DNA of 64,000 bases from Spirochaetota bacterium (GCA_029265615.1 JAJUIB010000001.1:124001-188000), one strand, 5' to 3'; counted from the first letter of the stretch, positions 41,491 through 50,547 are shown. Numbers and translations are program-made. Notes: generated by a model from the sequence alone, not told the origin.

Positions 41491-42237
41491 ATGCCGCGAG
41501 AAACCTGTTACCGTTGTAGAAGGCCCAAGAGCCTGTGTCTCTGTCCGTCTCTGCCCCCGATGGAGACGAAGACCCGCATTGTGCTTCTCATGCATCCTAT
41601 GGAATGGCGACGGGAAAAATGCACCACGGGGCGACTCGCCTGCCTCAATCTTGCAAACAGCGAGATTATTCCCGGCATTGCCTTTGACGATCACCCGCGC
41701 GTCCGCGCGCTCATCGAAGATCCCGGCACCTATGCCGCGCTCCTCTACCCCGGAACCGCAGCGCGCAATCTATCGGCCGAGGGTTTCCTCGCCGCCGAGT
41801 TAGGCGGCCGCCGCCTCGTCGTCTTCCTCATCGATGCAACCTGGGCATGCGCCAAAGCCATTGCGCGCGCAAACCCTCGACTCCTTTCCCTTCCTCGGCT
41901 CATGTTCACCCCGCGAGAACGGAGCCGATGGATCATCAAGCGCCAGCCCGCCGAATACTGCCTTTCCACCATCGAGGCGGTGCATGAGCTCCTCATCGCG
42001 CTCGAGGATGCGGGTGTAGATCAGTATCCCGACAAGACGCGCCTCATCGAGGCATTTATGCGCATGCAGGCGCTGCAGGTTGAAAAAGCGGCGACGGAGA
42101 GGCGGCCACGGCACTTTGAGCGTCGCGGCGGCGGCCTCAAAGACATGCCGAAACGGGAGGCAGAGTCGCGAGAGCAGAGGCGCCTACCGGCGCAGTCTTC
42201 CGACGGTGCGCGAAGAACGGCGCATGATTCGAAGTAA
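41491..42237 (+). CDS. DTW domain protein, tRNA-uridine aminocarboxypropyltransferase-like
   Basis: 248 residues from ATG 41491 (GAGGAA upstream; ATG 41470 is possible). N-terminal zinc-type cysteines CYRCRRPKSLCLC (about 6-18), then VVFLIDATWACAKAI, the D-T-W signature (here DATW), and MHPMEWRREKCTTG. Members such as TapT add an aminocarboxypropyl group from SAM to uridine in tRNA. The last 50 residues are Arg/Glu-rich and not conserved in appearance; this part overlaps the convergent radical SAM gene by 101 bases. Confidence 0.87.
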   Translation: MPRETCYRCRRPKSLCLCPSLPPMETKTRIVLLMHPMEWRREKCTTGRLACLNLANSEIIPGIAFDDHPRVRALIEDPGTYAALLYPGTAARNLSAEGFLAAELGGRRLVVFLIDATWACAKAIARANPRLLSLPRLMFTPRERSRWIIKRQPAEYCLSTIEAVHELLIALEDAGVDQYPDKTRLIEAFMRMQALQVEKAATERRPRHFERRGGGLKDMPKREAESREQRRLPAQSSDGARRTAHDSK

Positions 42238-43822
42238 AGACTAAAGGTGTGCGGTTGAGTATCCCGCGGAGCCGGGGCTCTCGTTCAAAGTCACGTGAAA
42301 TGAACTCGCGAACCCTGTTTCGATTCCACCCCCGAGGATGCTGGAAATCCCGGTAGAGTGCAAGCTCGCCCTCGTAAAAATCCCTTCCAGGGTAGCGTGT
42401 GGCTTCGGGGCTTGAGATGGGCATGTTGAAGATCGCGATATTGAGAAAATCGACGAGGGAAGCCCGTTCCGCAACGAAATCACGAGTGCGGAGCGCGGCC
42501 GAGCGGTCTTCGGCGGGCGTGCCAAACAGCAGGTAGAGATAGACGCCGATTCCTGCATCGGCGAGGGCATGAAGGGATCGGTCGATGAGGTCGAGCGTGG
42601 TTCCCTTGCCGAGTGCGTTAAGAACGTTCTGGTCCCCTGATTCAAGGCCGAGCTGAAGCATAGCGCAGCCCGACGCAGCGAGCGCGCGACAAACCGCTTC
42701 ATCGGCGAGGAGGGGGGTAAAGCGGGCGAATCCATACCACGGCACACCGAGCCGCGCTTCGGCAAGGGCGCGGAGATACAGCGGCGCGACCTCGTTATCG
42801 GTAAAATGGAAAAGCCCTGGTGCATAGCGTTCGGCAAGTTTGCCAAGATCGGCGAGCGCCGTCTCCTTCCGTTGACCTGCATAGCGCGTGGCTTCGGCCG
42901 TCTCGGGACAAAAGCTACACTTCCGCCAGGGGCAGCCGCGCGAAAAGTTATACGGCACTATCCGCGTGGGGGCGAGATAGCGAAGCTCTGCGAAATCCGA
43001 AAAATCAGGCACGGAGCCGAATGCCTGCGTCACGCGGCCGTTCCGACTTGAGGGCTCCGAAATGGCGAGAATCGCAGGCAGGGCATCCTCGCCAGATCCG
43101 CCAACAAGCGCATCCACAAAGCCCTCGAAGCGCTCCTCGCGCGAAATGCGGCCCTGCGCCAGCCAGGAGGTAATAAGGCCTCCGCCAAGCACGATGCGAA
43201 CGCGAGGCGCCAGGGCGCGAATGATGCCTGCGAGCGCGAAGGCAGGGAGGGCCTGGGATAGATAGCAGACCGAAATGCCGACCACATCGACTCTGTTTTC
43301 CTCAAGCTCGGCTGCGATGCGCGCGTGAAAAAAGCGGTCAAAGGGACCTGGGACAAAGGTCCCTGGGGTAAAGGTCCCATCTCCTCCATCGCAGCGTCCT
43401 GCGAGCGCAGGGTTAACACAAGCCGTAGCCCGACGCGCGACAAAGACAAGGTCGGCGCGGCGGTGGGGCGAACGCCCCGCTTCATGATAGTCGGCAAGTC
43501 CGGGCTCAGCCCCCGAGGGACGACAGAGCGTTTTGAGCGCATGGTTGAGATCGCGGACCGCACGGACATAGGCGTCTTGGCATGCATAAATAGCGGGCGC
43601 GCGGAGCGCGGCAAAATTTGCATCTCGGCGACGCACGGCGACGCGGGCCCAGGTATCAAGTAGCGCTTCAGGCTCAGGTTGCGCAAGAAGCGCCTCAAGC
43701 CCCTCGTGATTGAGATCGAGCGACCGAACAGGTACGCCGCAAGCCCTTAGCGAGGCAGCCAAACGGGCAAGACCGAGGGGCGGTTCCGTGCTCCGCGCTC
43801 CGGGCGGATAGATGAGGAGCAT
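42137..43822 (-). CDS. B12-binding-type radical SAM protein
   Basis: 561 residues. The N-terminal part (YPPGARSTEPPLGLARLAASLRACG, VDVVGISVCY, IVLGGGLITSW) is a cobalamin-binding-like Rossmann fold. The radical SAM core begins with SRGCPWRKCSFCPE (C-x4-C-x2-C spacing) and continues with LGLESGDQNVLNALGKG. Substrate unknown. An odd stretch, GTFTPGTFVPGPF, near residue 150 is encoded by a short repeat with inverted arms (43341-43380). The C-terminus overlaps the convergent DTW gene. It follows the GNAT-like gene by 16 bases on the same strand. Confidence 0.87.
   Translation of the reverse strand: MLLIYPPGARSTEPPLGLARLAASLRACGVPVRSLDLNHEGLEALLAQPEPEALLDTWARVAVRRRDANFAALRAPAIYACQDAYVRAVRDLNHALKTLCRPSGAEPGLADYHEAGRSPHRRADLVFVARRATACVNPALAGRCDGGDGTFTPGTFVPGPFDRFFHARIAAELEENRVDVVGISVCYLSQALPAFALAGIIRALAPRVRIVLGGGLITSWLAQGRISREERFEGFVDALVGGSGEDALPAILAISEPSSRNGRVTQAFGSVPDFSDFAELRYLAPTRIVPYNFSRGCPWRKCSFCPETAEATRYAGQRKETALADLGKLAERYAPGLFHFTDNEVAPLYLRALAEARLGVPWYGFARFTPLLADEAVCRALAASGCAMLQLGLESGDQNVLNALGKGTTLDLIDRSLHALADAGIGVYLYLLFGTPAEDRSAALRTRDFVAERASLVDFLNIAIFNMPISSPEATRYPGRDFYEGELALYRDFQHPRGWNRNRVREFISRDFEREPRLRGILNRTPLVFTSNHAPFFAHRRKTAPVGASALATLPPVSACL
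43341..43380. repeat. In-frame 15-bp repeat with inverted arms inside the radical SAM gene
   Basis: AAAGGTCCC occurs at 43355-43363 and again at 43370-43378 (period 15 bp), and GGGACC at 43343-43348 is the inverted match. The coded peptide repeats FTPGT/FVPGP, unlike its surroundings. Confidence 0.6.
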
Positions 43823-43838
43823 GAGAAGGCGCTATGCT

Positions 43839-44252
43839 TTAGGTGCGTCGCCGACCTTCGACGAGTCGCGAAGGGGCGAGCATCGCAACGCCATCCTCAT
43901 TGAATAAGTCCAACTCGCCGATCCAGTCGGGGCGAAAGGACTCGGCAAGCCGCCCGCCTGCAAGCTCAAGCCGTGCAAGGCCCAAGCCTCCAAGTTCAAA
44001 CATGATGTACGCAATGAGGCCGCGTTCCACGTTTTGTCCTGCATATTGGGGAGCCAGTACAAGCTCCTCAAGGACGGCCCGGCCGGGAGCCGGGCGGTCG
44101 ACCACCGCATAGGCGGCAAGACTCCCTTCGTCGAGAGAGCAAAAATAAAGATGGCGCTCGTCGGTGGAGAACGCGCCTTCGTTTCCGGAAAGTCGGGCGT
44201 GTATCGCGACCATCTCCTCGCGGTCGTGGACCATGTGGTTGGTGATGTACAT
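43839..44252 (-). CDS. GNAT-like acetyltransferase-fold protein
   Basis: 137 residues with AAGGAG eight bases before ATG 44252. HLYFCSLDEGSLAAYAVVDR, VLEELVLAPQYAGQNVERGLIAYIMFELGGLG and LARLELAGG match the order of strands and the acetyl-CoA helix of GNAT proteins, although the usual Q/RxxGxG/A is loose. Small for the fold and possibly a domain only. It is the first gene before the radical SAM gene, with its own promoter. Confidence 0.65.
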   Translation of the reverse strand: MYITNHMVHDREEMVAIHARLSGNEGAFSTDERHLYFCSLDEGSLAAYAVVDRPAPGRAVLEELVLAPQYAGQNVERGLIAYIMFELGGLGLARLELAGGRLAESFRPDWIGELDLFNEDGVAMLAPSRLVEGRRRT

Positions 44253-44289
44253 ATTTTGTACTCCTTGAGCAATAAAAACCTATAATGAG

Positions 44290-44317
44290 AATATACCGCG
44301 GTCACGATCCATGTAAA
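44290..44317 (-). promoter_or_regulatory. Promoter of the GNAT-like gene
   Basis: Minus strand TTTACA (44312-44317), a 16-bp spacer and TATATT (44290-44295). Confidence 0.55.
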
Positions 44318-44323
44318 GCAACA

Positions 44324-46810
44324 TCATACTGCGTCACCGTCGATATTTGCACCGCCGCGCTGGTCTGGCGGAGGCGGGGCTGGGGGGCGTGGCTCGTCCG
44401 GTTCGAATTCGAGTGCGGCGGGATACACAAGCCTAAAGCGCATGCTTTCGGAACTTGATGCCGTTTCAATCCGTCCAAGGATTTGCGCCATCGCCGCCAT
44501 CGCAATGCGCAGTCCCAGCCCGGCCCCGGCCATGAGGTCGAAATCCGGGGCAAGGCCGGGGCCCTCGTCTTGGACAATGAGCGCCGCCTCGACACCCTCG
44601 GACTCGCGGTATATCCGGATGCGGATGCGGGACGAACCGGGTCGACGGCCATAGGTGAGCGCATTGGAAAGAACTTCGCCAAGAGCCAAGGCGAGTGGCA
44701 TGGCGCTGTCGGCGGAAACACGAAATGAAGGAAGCTCATTTTCCACACAGGGGGCGTTCTCGGGAGACAGACCTCCCTGCTCGGGATGGCGTAGCGAATC
44801 GGCGAGCGTAAGCGCAAGTTGCGCGACATCGACGCTCCGAAAATCTGGTGAACGCTGGAGCGCCTCGTGGACGAGCGTCATGACCAGGACCCGATCGCGG
44901 AACCGGGCCAGTGCATGAGCGGCATCGGCAGATGCCGTCTCGCTCGACTGCAGGCCGACCAGGCTGAGGAGCACCTGGAGGTTGTTCTTAACCCGGTGCT
45001 GCACCTCGTGGAGAAGCGCATCGCGCTCAGCGATGAGTCGCGCCAGCCCCGCGCGGCTCGCTTCGAGCGCCTCCGCCGCCGCTTTGCGCTCCGTGATATC
45101 GACGATAAAGCCGTCGATCCATGATTCGCCTCCCGTGCGGCCCGTAACGATGCGCGCACTTACAGAAGCCCAGATCACGCTGCCATCCTTGCGTTTAAGA
45201 CGTGTCTCCCGTCCGATTACCATACCGCGTGCACGAAGCTCGTCGAGGACGAGAGCCCGGTCGGAGACATTCTCGTACACCTGGTTTCCTAAATCGCTCA
45301 CCTGGGCAAGAAATTCGGCGGCGGAATCATAACCGAGCATGCGCGCGAGCGCCGGATTGACGGCAAGCGGGCGACCGGCAAAGCTCGTGCGGTAAATACC
45401 TTCGAGGGCGTTTTCAAAAAGGCCTCGATAATTCGCCTCGCTCTCGCGAAGCTCCCCAAGCGCCGCGGTGATGCGCTCGTTCATGCAATTGAATGCCGAT
45501 GCAAGCGCGCCAAGCTCCCCGCCCGAGACAGGCTCGATATGGCCGACCGCCTCGCCTCGTGCGAGTGTCTCGGCGGCTACCGTCACCCGCGCAATGGGAA
45601 CCGCGATAGTCCGCGCTAGCCGGGCGCCGACAAAGCCGACTAGCAGTGCAAACCCAAGGCCGGCGAAAACCATCGTACGAACGAGCGCCTCGTTCCCCCG
45701 CGTGAGCGTTGAGCGGTAGATGTCGACCTCGTCCTCGTACACGCTCGCGCCGATGACCCAGTCCCATGGCGCGTACCGCGCAAGCCGTGCGATTTTCCAG
45801 CGTGGTGCCGCCTCTCCGGGATTGATCCAGCGGTATCGAATGGTGGTCATCTCGCCGGGATCAAGCGCGAGCGCTGCTGAGACGATCTCGCGCGTCACCT
45901 TGCGGCCGTCGGGATCGGTTGCGTCCCAAATATCCTCGCCGTCGCGAAGTCCGCCTTGCGAGATGACATAGCGGCCCCGGTCAGCCCCCGTACCCGTGAT
46001 CACAAAAACATAACCGGATCTGCCGAGCTTTAGATCTATGATGGCATCGCGAATTCTGCTTTCGGCGGCACGTTGATTGATACCGACGTAGAGCGCGCCG
46101 ATGACCTCCTGCTGTGCATCGACAATGGGCTCGTAGGCGGTGAGATACCATGCATCGACGACGTAGGCCCGGCCTTGATACGCCCTTCCGGCGACAAGAG
46201 CGGCGACTACAGGATTGGGCTTACCGTCGGGTTCACGCGCGGGAATATAGGTTCCGACGGCGGGACGACCATCGGCCCGACGAACCGTGGTCGCCACTCG
46301 CACAAAATCCCCATCCGCATTTGCGCGAAGGAAGAGCGTGGCGCTCGCCCCGATGAGGCGGGTCACTTCGTCGACGAGCGGCTGTTCCTTGGCTGCGGAT
46401 TCGGGAAAAAGCGCCATGCCGCCGAGCGATACGCGCGGAAGCTCGAAGCGCGCAAGACTTCCATCAAATTGGTTTTCGGCGGTCAAAAAACGCCGTCCGC
46501 CTTCGAAACGCAGGCCACCTGCGCGGTCGAAAATTCCGCGGGCGACCTTGACGCTCGTCCGCACATACTCGCGAATCGCTTCGTCTTCGGCGCGTACAAG
46601 GTTGTAGGCGCTCCGCGTCACATGGGAAAGATCCTCATCGACGAGGGCGTTCACTTCGCGGAGCGCGAGCGCCGAATATGCGGATGAAAGATGTGCGGCA
46701 AGAGCAACGAGGATACAGGCAGTGAAGCAGGTCGCGCTGGCAGCGAGTAGCGATATCTTGGTCTCAAGACGCGCAAAGCGCAGAGCCTTCCCGGACACGG
46801 TGCTGGTCAT
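44324..46810 (-). CDS. Membrane sensor histidine kinase: Cache, HAMP, PAS, HisKA_2, HATPase
   Basis: 828 residues from ATG 46810 (AAGGGG upstream); a longer frame to 47035 runs into the aminotransferase gene. Helix 1 (about 19-42), an extracytoplasmic Cache domain (about 45-375, beginning VRAEDEAIREYVRTSVKVARGIF, the Cache_3-Cache_2 style, and ending WVIGASVYEDEV), helix 2 (378-397), HAMP (398-450), PAS (458-575), then HisKA_2 with HEVQHRVKNNLQVLLSL (His605) and an HWE/HisKA_2-type ATPase with ALGEVLSNALTYG. Such kinases sense small organic acids or amines outside the cell. No response regulator is adjacent. Confidence 0.93.
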   Translation of the reverse strand: MTSTVSGKALRFARLETKISLLAASATCFTACILVALAAHLSSAYSALALREVNALVDEDLSHVTRSAYNLVRAEDEAIREYVRTSVKVARGIFDRAGGLRFEGGRRFLTAENQFDGSLARFELPRVSLGGMALFPESAAKEQPLVDEVTRLIGASATLFLRANADGDFVRVATTVRRADGRPAVGTYIPAREPDGKPNPVVAALVAGRAYQGRAYVVDAWYLTAYEPIVDAQQEVIGALYVGINQRAAESRIRDAIIDLKLGRSGYVFVITGTGADRGRYVISQGGLRDGEDIWDATDPDGRKVTREIVSAALALDPGEMTTIRYRWINPGEAAPRWKIARLARYAPWDWVIGASVYEDEVDIYRSTLTRGNEALVRTMVFAGLGFALLVGFVGARLARTIAVPIARVTVAAETLARGEAVGHIEPVSGGELGALASAFNCMNERITAALGELRESEANYRGLFENALEGIYRTSFAGRPLAVNPALARMLGYDSAAEFLAQVSDLGNQVYENVSDRALVLDELRARGMVIGRETRLKRKDGSVIWASVSARIVTGRTGGESWIDGFIVDITERKAAAEALEASRAGLARLIAERDALLHEVQHRVKNNLQVLLSLVGLQSSETASADAAHALARFRDRVLVMTLVHEALQRSPDFRSVDVAQLALTLADSLRHPEQGGLSPENAPCVENELPSFRVSADSAMPLALALGEVLSNALTYGRRPGSSRIRIRIYRESEGVEAALIVQDEGPGLAPDFDLMAGAGLGLRIAMAAMAQILGRIETASSSESMRFRLVYPAALEFEPDEPRPPAPPPPDQRGGANIDGDAV

Positions 46811-46844
46811 CGGGGAGCCCCTTCTATGGGTGGCGTATCCTTTA

Positions 46845-46874
46845 AGTCTAAGCCTGCGATGGCTCGACATGCAA
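46845..46874 (-). promoter_or_regulatory. Promoter of the sensor kinase gene
   Basis: Minus strand TTGCAT (46869-46874), an 18-bp spacer and TAGACT (46845-46850). Confidence 0.45.
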
Positions 46875-46910
46875 GGAAGAGTCACGAGGGGTTTGGAGGC
46901 ACAGGTGTGA

Positions 46911-47780
46911 TCAGACCGGCTTTGGCCTCTGGCGGAGGCTCGTGGCGTAGCGTGCAAGATACGCAGCATAGAGTGCTTCGATCTCGGCGCTCCAAGCGGA
47001 TTGCGGGAGGGCGAACGGCGCCAATCCCTCCGCAAAGATGCGGCGCACGGGGAGGACTCTGCTTGAGGTGCTCGTCACAAGGAGCGTCAGCGCCCCGCTC
47101 CGAACAAGCCCCAGGGGGAGCGGGCTCTCCTCAACGACGATTCCCCGCTCGCTAAGCGCCTCGCGCAAGGTGTGGCGCGTGATTCCGGCAAGACAGTCGG
47201 TCGCAGGCGGCGTGTAAAGACGGCCAGGGGCACTCGTTTCATAGAAAAAAACATTGGTACGGGTTCCCTCGGTCACTTCTCCACGGCGATTGACAAGAAG
47301 GGCGTCCCAACAGCCCTGCGCGGAAGCCGCTCGAAACGCCACCGTCGAAAGCAGCATGGAAAGGCTCTTGGCCTGGGGAAAATGCCGCTCGCCCGAAACG
47401 ACAAGGCAATCGACGCCTTCAGCCTCGGCGCCCGGCGGAGGGGCCAATGCGGGGAGGGCGAATGCGTACCACTCCGCATCGCGTCCTTCGTGACCTATGA
47501 GCATGAGCTTCAGATTGCAATCACTCAGCCCGTTGGCCGCAACGAGCGTCTTAAGGCCGCGTAGGATCATGGCCGTCTCGAGGGAGTGGCGGATGCCGAG
47601 TAGCGCGGCCGAGGCGAGTAGCCGCTGGGCGTGGAGTTCCGCAAAGTAGAGGAGCCCTTCGCGCACCTTGAGGGTTTCATAGCACCCGTACCCGTAGGTA
47701 ATGTCGGTATCGTCAAGACGGAAGACAAGCGCCTCGGGCGAGGCGAGTTTTCCGTTCACAAGCACCGAAGTTCCCAGCAT
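46911..47780 (-). CDS. Class IV PLP-dependent aminotransferase
   Basis: 289 residues with GAGGAGG nine bases before ATG 47780. YGYGCYETLKV near the N-terminus, the PLP lysine Lys138 (PQAKSLSMLL) and EGTRTNVFF, where the Glu contacts the pyridine nitrogen. The family covers branched-chain aminotransferase, D-amino-acid aminotransferase and aminodeoxychorismate lyase; the length of 289 and the loose substrate loop do not decide among them. It follows the epimerase gene by 11 bases. Confidence 0.85.
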   Translation of the reverse strand: MLGTSVLVNGKLASPEALVFRLDDTDITYGYGCYETLKVREGLLYFAELHAQRLLASAALLGIRHSLETAMILRGLKTLVAANGLSDCNLKLMLIGHEGRDAEWYAFALPALAPPPGAEAEGVDCLVVSGERHFPQAKSLSMLLSTVAFRAASAQGCWDALLVNRRGEVTEGTRTNVFFYETSAPGRLYTPPATDCLAGITRHTLREALSERGIVVEESPLPLGLVRSGALTLLVTSTSSRVLPVRRIFAEGLAPFALPQSAWSAEIEALYAAYLARYATSLRQRPKPV

Positions 47781-47791
47781 CGAATTCCTCC

Positions 47792-48805
47792 TCAGTCCGA
47801 GAGAAACGCGGCAGCCTCTGCACGATGCCAGGTTGCGAGTATACGCTCGATCGCGGCATCGGTTTCAGTGTCGATGATGCGACGGGAGTCATCCTCGAAA
47901 AGCCAGGCAAGCGATTCGCGTAGACCTTCTGCAAGTGAGACCGTTGTGCGGAATTCGGGGACGAGCCGCTTGAGCTTTGCGCAGTCAAATACCGAGGACC
48001 AGGCTTTGTCGCCTAAAAGACGCTCCCCCATCGCAGGATTGGCGCGCGCGATAAACTCCGAAGGAATATGGACGATGCGCGCCTCTTTGCCGAGCGCCCG
48101 TGCGAGGGCGAGGTGGATGGCGTCCCAGGTGAGCGCCTCGTCGCCGGTGATCTGAAATGCCTCGCCGATCGCTTCGGCTCGGCCGAGCAAGCCTAGTAGG
48201 CCAACTGAAAAATCGCGTGCGTGCGTGATTGTCCAGAGCGTTTGCCCGTCGCCCGGAACGACAATCTCCTTGCCCGCAAGAATGCGGGCGGGAACCGTGA
48301 AACTTCCCGAGGAAAAAGCGGAAGGTATCCAGCCCCTCCCGTAGGTATGGGAGGGACGGACGATCGTATAGGGGAAGCCCGATGCGGCGCCCTCCGCCTC
48401 AAGGCGGCGTTCGCATGCAATTTTTGCTCGGGCGTAGCCCCAGTATGGATTGTGAAGGCGGGTCGACTCGGTGATCACTTGTCCGGTTCCGGGTTTACGA
48501 TACACCGAGGCGCTCGAAATAAAGACATACTGCGCAGCCCGGTCCCGAAAGAGTTCGATGTCGCGTGCGACGTCTTCGGGGGTGTAGGCGATAAAATCCA
48601 CGACGGCATCGAAGCGCAAGCCTGAAAGCACACGCTCAAGCGCATCACGATCCCGGACATCGGCGTGCAAAGTGCACAAGCCAGGGATCGCCCTGTCAGG
48701 CCTCGAACCTCGATTGAGGTGAAACAGTTCGATGCCTCGGTCGAGGGCTCGGAGCGAGGCTTCGTAGGAGAGATTGCCCGTTCCGCCAATGAAGAGCACG
48801 CGCAT
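47792..48805 (-). CDS. NAD-dependent epimerase/dehydratase (extended SDR)
   Basis: 337 residues with GGAGG eight bases before ATG 48805. Rossmann motif VLFIGGTGNLSYE at the N-terminus, catalytic Tyr/Lys in the YWGYARAK segment (about 124-131), and VRPSHTYGRG. Similar to nucleotide-sugar and CSP41-like epimerases. The substrate cannot be read from sequence. It heads a two-gene unit with the aminotransferase, which could point to amino-sugar metabolism, but that is only context. Confidence 0.85.
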   Translation of the reverse strand: MRVLFIGGTGNLSYEASLRALDRGIELFHLNRGSRPDRAIPGLCTLHADVRDRDALERVLSGLRFDAVVDFIAYTPEDVARDIELFRDRAAQYVFISSASVYRKPGTGQVITESTRLHNPYWGYARAKIACERRLEAEGAASGFPYTIVRPSHTYGRGWIPSAFSSGSFTVPARILAGKEIVVPGDGQTLWTITHARDFSVGLLGLLGRAEAIGEAFQITGDEALTWDAIHLALARALGKEARIVHIPSEFIARANPAMGERLLGDKAWSSVFDCAKLKRLVPEFRTTVSLAEGLRESLAWLFEDDSRRIIDTETDAAIERILATWHRAEAAAFLSD

Positions 48806-48855
48806 CGCAAATGCCTCCGCAAGACGGTGGAGAAAGGGGGCAAGGCCCCGATGCA

Positions 48856-48909
48856 GATTTGCGCAGCAGGTCGCTAGACCTGCAGGTCGCCAGCCCTGCC
48901 GCGCAAATC
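48856..48909. repeat. Stem-loop with two tandem 16-bp repeats after glyQS
   Basis: Outer arms GATTTGCGC (48856-48864) and GCGCAAATC (48901-48909) enclose CAGGTCGCTAGACCTG (48867-48882) and CAGGTCGCCAGCCCTG (48883-48898), identical at 14 of 16 positions. The 12-bp palindrome GACCTGCAGGTC spans their junction. It can form a cruciform or a branched RNA end; there is no T run. Confidence 0.65.
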
Positions 48910-48918
48910 CGATAGCTA

Positions 48919-50283
48919 TTAGACGCGCTTATATGCGCGAATCGCCTGCTTGAGTGTCGCTTCGAGCTCGCTCCGGTGGACACGCACCTGCTCCATGGAA
49001 TCGCGGAAGCGGACGGTGACGGTTCCGTTCTCCTTGGTCTCGTAGTCGACCGTGACACAGAAGGGCGTACCAACCTCATCCTGACGCCTATAGCGGCGGC
49101 CGATAGCGCCCGACTGGTCGTAGTCGGTCGAGAATTCCTCCTTGAGCCCCGCCCTGATATCCTGGGCGAGTTCCGCAAGACCGTCCTTCTTCATGAGGGG
49201 AAGGACCGCGACGGTGATCGGGGCGAGATTTGGATGGAAGTGCATCACCGTCCGCCAGTCGTCCTCGTTGCCCTTGTCCGCGACCTTTTGTTCCTCGTAG
49301 GCGTCGCACAGAATCATGAGGAGCTGGCGCGTGAGGCCGGCGCTCGTCTCGATGATGTAGGGGATGAAGCGCTCGTTGCCATTGTCCTGATCGATATACT
49401 GGAGGTCTTTTCCTGAATACTCCTGATGGCGTTTGAGATCGTAATCAGAACGATTGTGAACGCCCTCAAGTTCCTTCCAGCCCATGGGAAACTCGTACTC
49501 AATATCGTAGGCATCTTTCGCATAGTGGGCGAGCTCACCGGGACCATGCTGATGCCAGCGGAGTTTGTCCATGCGAACGCCGAGTTTTTCGAAGTACTTC
49601 CAGCGTTGGTCGCGCCAGTAATTGAAGAACTTTTCGTCCTCGCCCGGCTTTACGAAATACTGCATCTCCATCTGCTCGAATTCGCAGGTGCGGAAAATGA
49701 AGTTCTTGGTGACGATCTCGTTGCGGAAAGCCTTGCCGATCTGGGCGATGCCAAAGGGGATCTTCATCCGGTTCGACTGGACGATATTTTTGTAATTGAC
49801 ATAGATGCCCTGGGCGGTCTCGGGACGCAGGTAGATAAGCCCCGTGCCGTCGTCAACGGGACCGATGTTCGTCTTGAACATGAGGTTGAATTTGCGCGTG
49901 TCGGTAAGCTCGCCACCGCACTCGGGGCACTCCTTTTTGGCGAGTTTGTCCTCGGGGATCATGTCCGCGCGGAAGCGTTGCTTACACTTCTTACAATCGA
50001 CGAGGGGGTCGGTGAAATTCTCGACGTGCCCCGACGCCTCCCAGGTGCGCGGATGCATGAGGATGGCCGCATCGAGGCCCACGATATCATCGTGGAGCTG
50101 GGTCATCTCCTTCCACCAGAATCGCGCGATGCGGTTTTTGAGCTCGACCCCCATGGGACCGTAGTCCCAGGCACCTGCCTGGCCGCCATAGATTTCGGAA
50201 GACTGGAAGACGAATCCCCGCCGTTTGGCGAGCGAAACGATCTTCTCCATGGTCACCTCGTGACCGTTCGCGGTGGCATCCAT
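48919..50283 (-). CDS. glyQS: Glycyl-tRNA synthetase, single-chain dimeric type
   Basis: 454 residues with TAAGGAG seven bases before ATG 50283. Class II core: RGFVFQSSEIYGGQAGAWDYGP, motif 2 around GIAQIGKAFRNEI and motif 3 RFRDSMEQVR region after the anticodon domain. A zinc-ribbon-like insertion has Cys97, Cys100, Cys119 and Cys122 (DCKKCKQRF, ECPECGGEL). This is the alpha2 form found in Thermus and eukaryotes rather than the alpha2beta2 enzyme. Its upstream region is strongly structured. Confidence 0.95.
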   Translation of the reverse strand: MDATANGHEVTMEKIVSLAKRRGFVFQSSEIYGGQAGAWDYGPMGVELKNRIARFWWKEMTQLHDDIVGLDAAILMHPRTWEASGHVENFTDPLVDCKKCKQRFRADMIPEDKLAKKECPECGGELTDTRKFNLMFKTNIGPVDDGTGLIYLRPETAQGIYVNYKNIVQSNRMKIPFGIAQIGKAFRNEIVTKNFIFRTCEFEQMEMQYFVKPGEDEKFFNYWRDQRWKYFEKLGVRMDKLRWHQHGPGELAHYAKDAYDIEYEFPMGWKELEGVHNRSDYDLKRHQEYSGKDLQYIDQDNGNERFIPYIIETSAGLTRQLLMILCDAYEEQKVADKGNEDDWRTVMHFHPNLAPITVAVLPLMKKDGLAELAQDIRAGLKEEFSTDYDQSGAIGRRYRRQDEVGTPFCVTVDYETKENGTVTVRFRDSMEQVRVHRSELEATLKQAIRAYKRV

Positions 50284-50547
50284 ACCACGACTCCTTACTC
50301 ATCGCCGAACGGAGAACGTCCGGCGCCGCGGGTGAACGGCGTCCACCCGCGAAGGCCCTGATTTCGCCCCGCCGCCGGCTGCGGTAGGACGCCGGAAAGG
50401 CATGGCCCCTTCCCGGGCCTGTCGGGAAGAGGCGCCCTCCGGCGGCTTCCGGAGCGGCATTTCCGCGCCGGAAGCGTAGGCGGCAGTATACACGAGGACG
50501 CAGAAGGAAGCTAGCGGAAAGCCGGTCGCCGCAACAACGTGTCGCCC
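50284..50547 (-). other. Structured GC-rich region upstream of glyQS
   Basis: It holds at least three hairpins: CGCGGGTG/CACCCGCG (50327-50334 and 50344-50351), CTTCCCG/CGGGAAG (50409-50415 and 50423-50429) and CTCCGG/CCGGAG (about 50437-50454), then TTCCG/CGGAA. A minus-strand TATACT at 50485-50490 would start a leader of about 195 bases that carries all of them. I see no tRNA-like specifier or T-box motif. Confidence 0.45.

Noticed and set aside
50284-50547. tRNA gene or T-box riboswitch upstream of glyQS
   Set aside because: No cloverleaf with a GTTCGA-type T loop, and no T-box consensus or terminator/antiterminator pair could be found.
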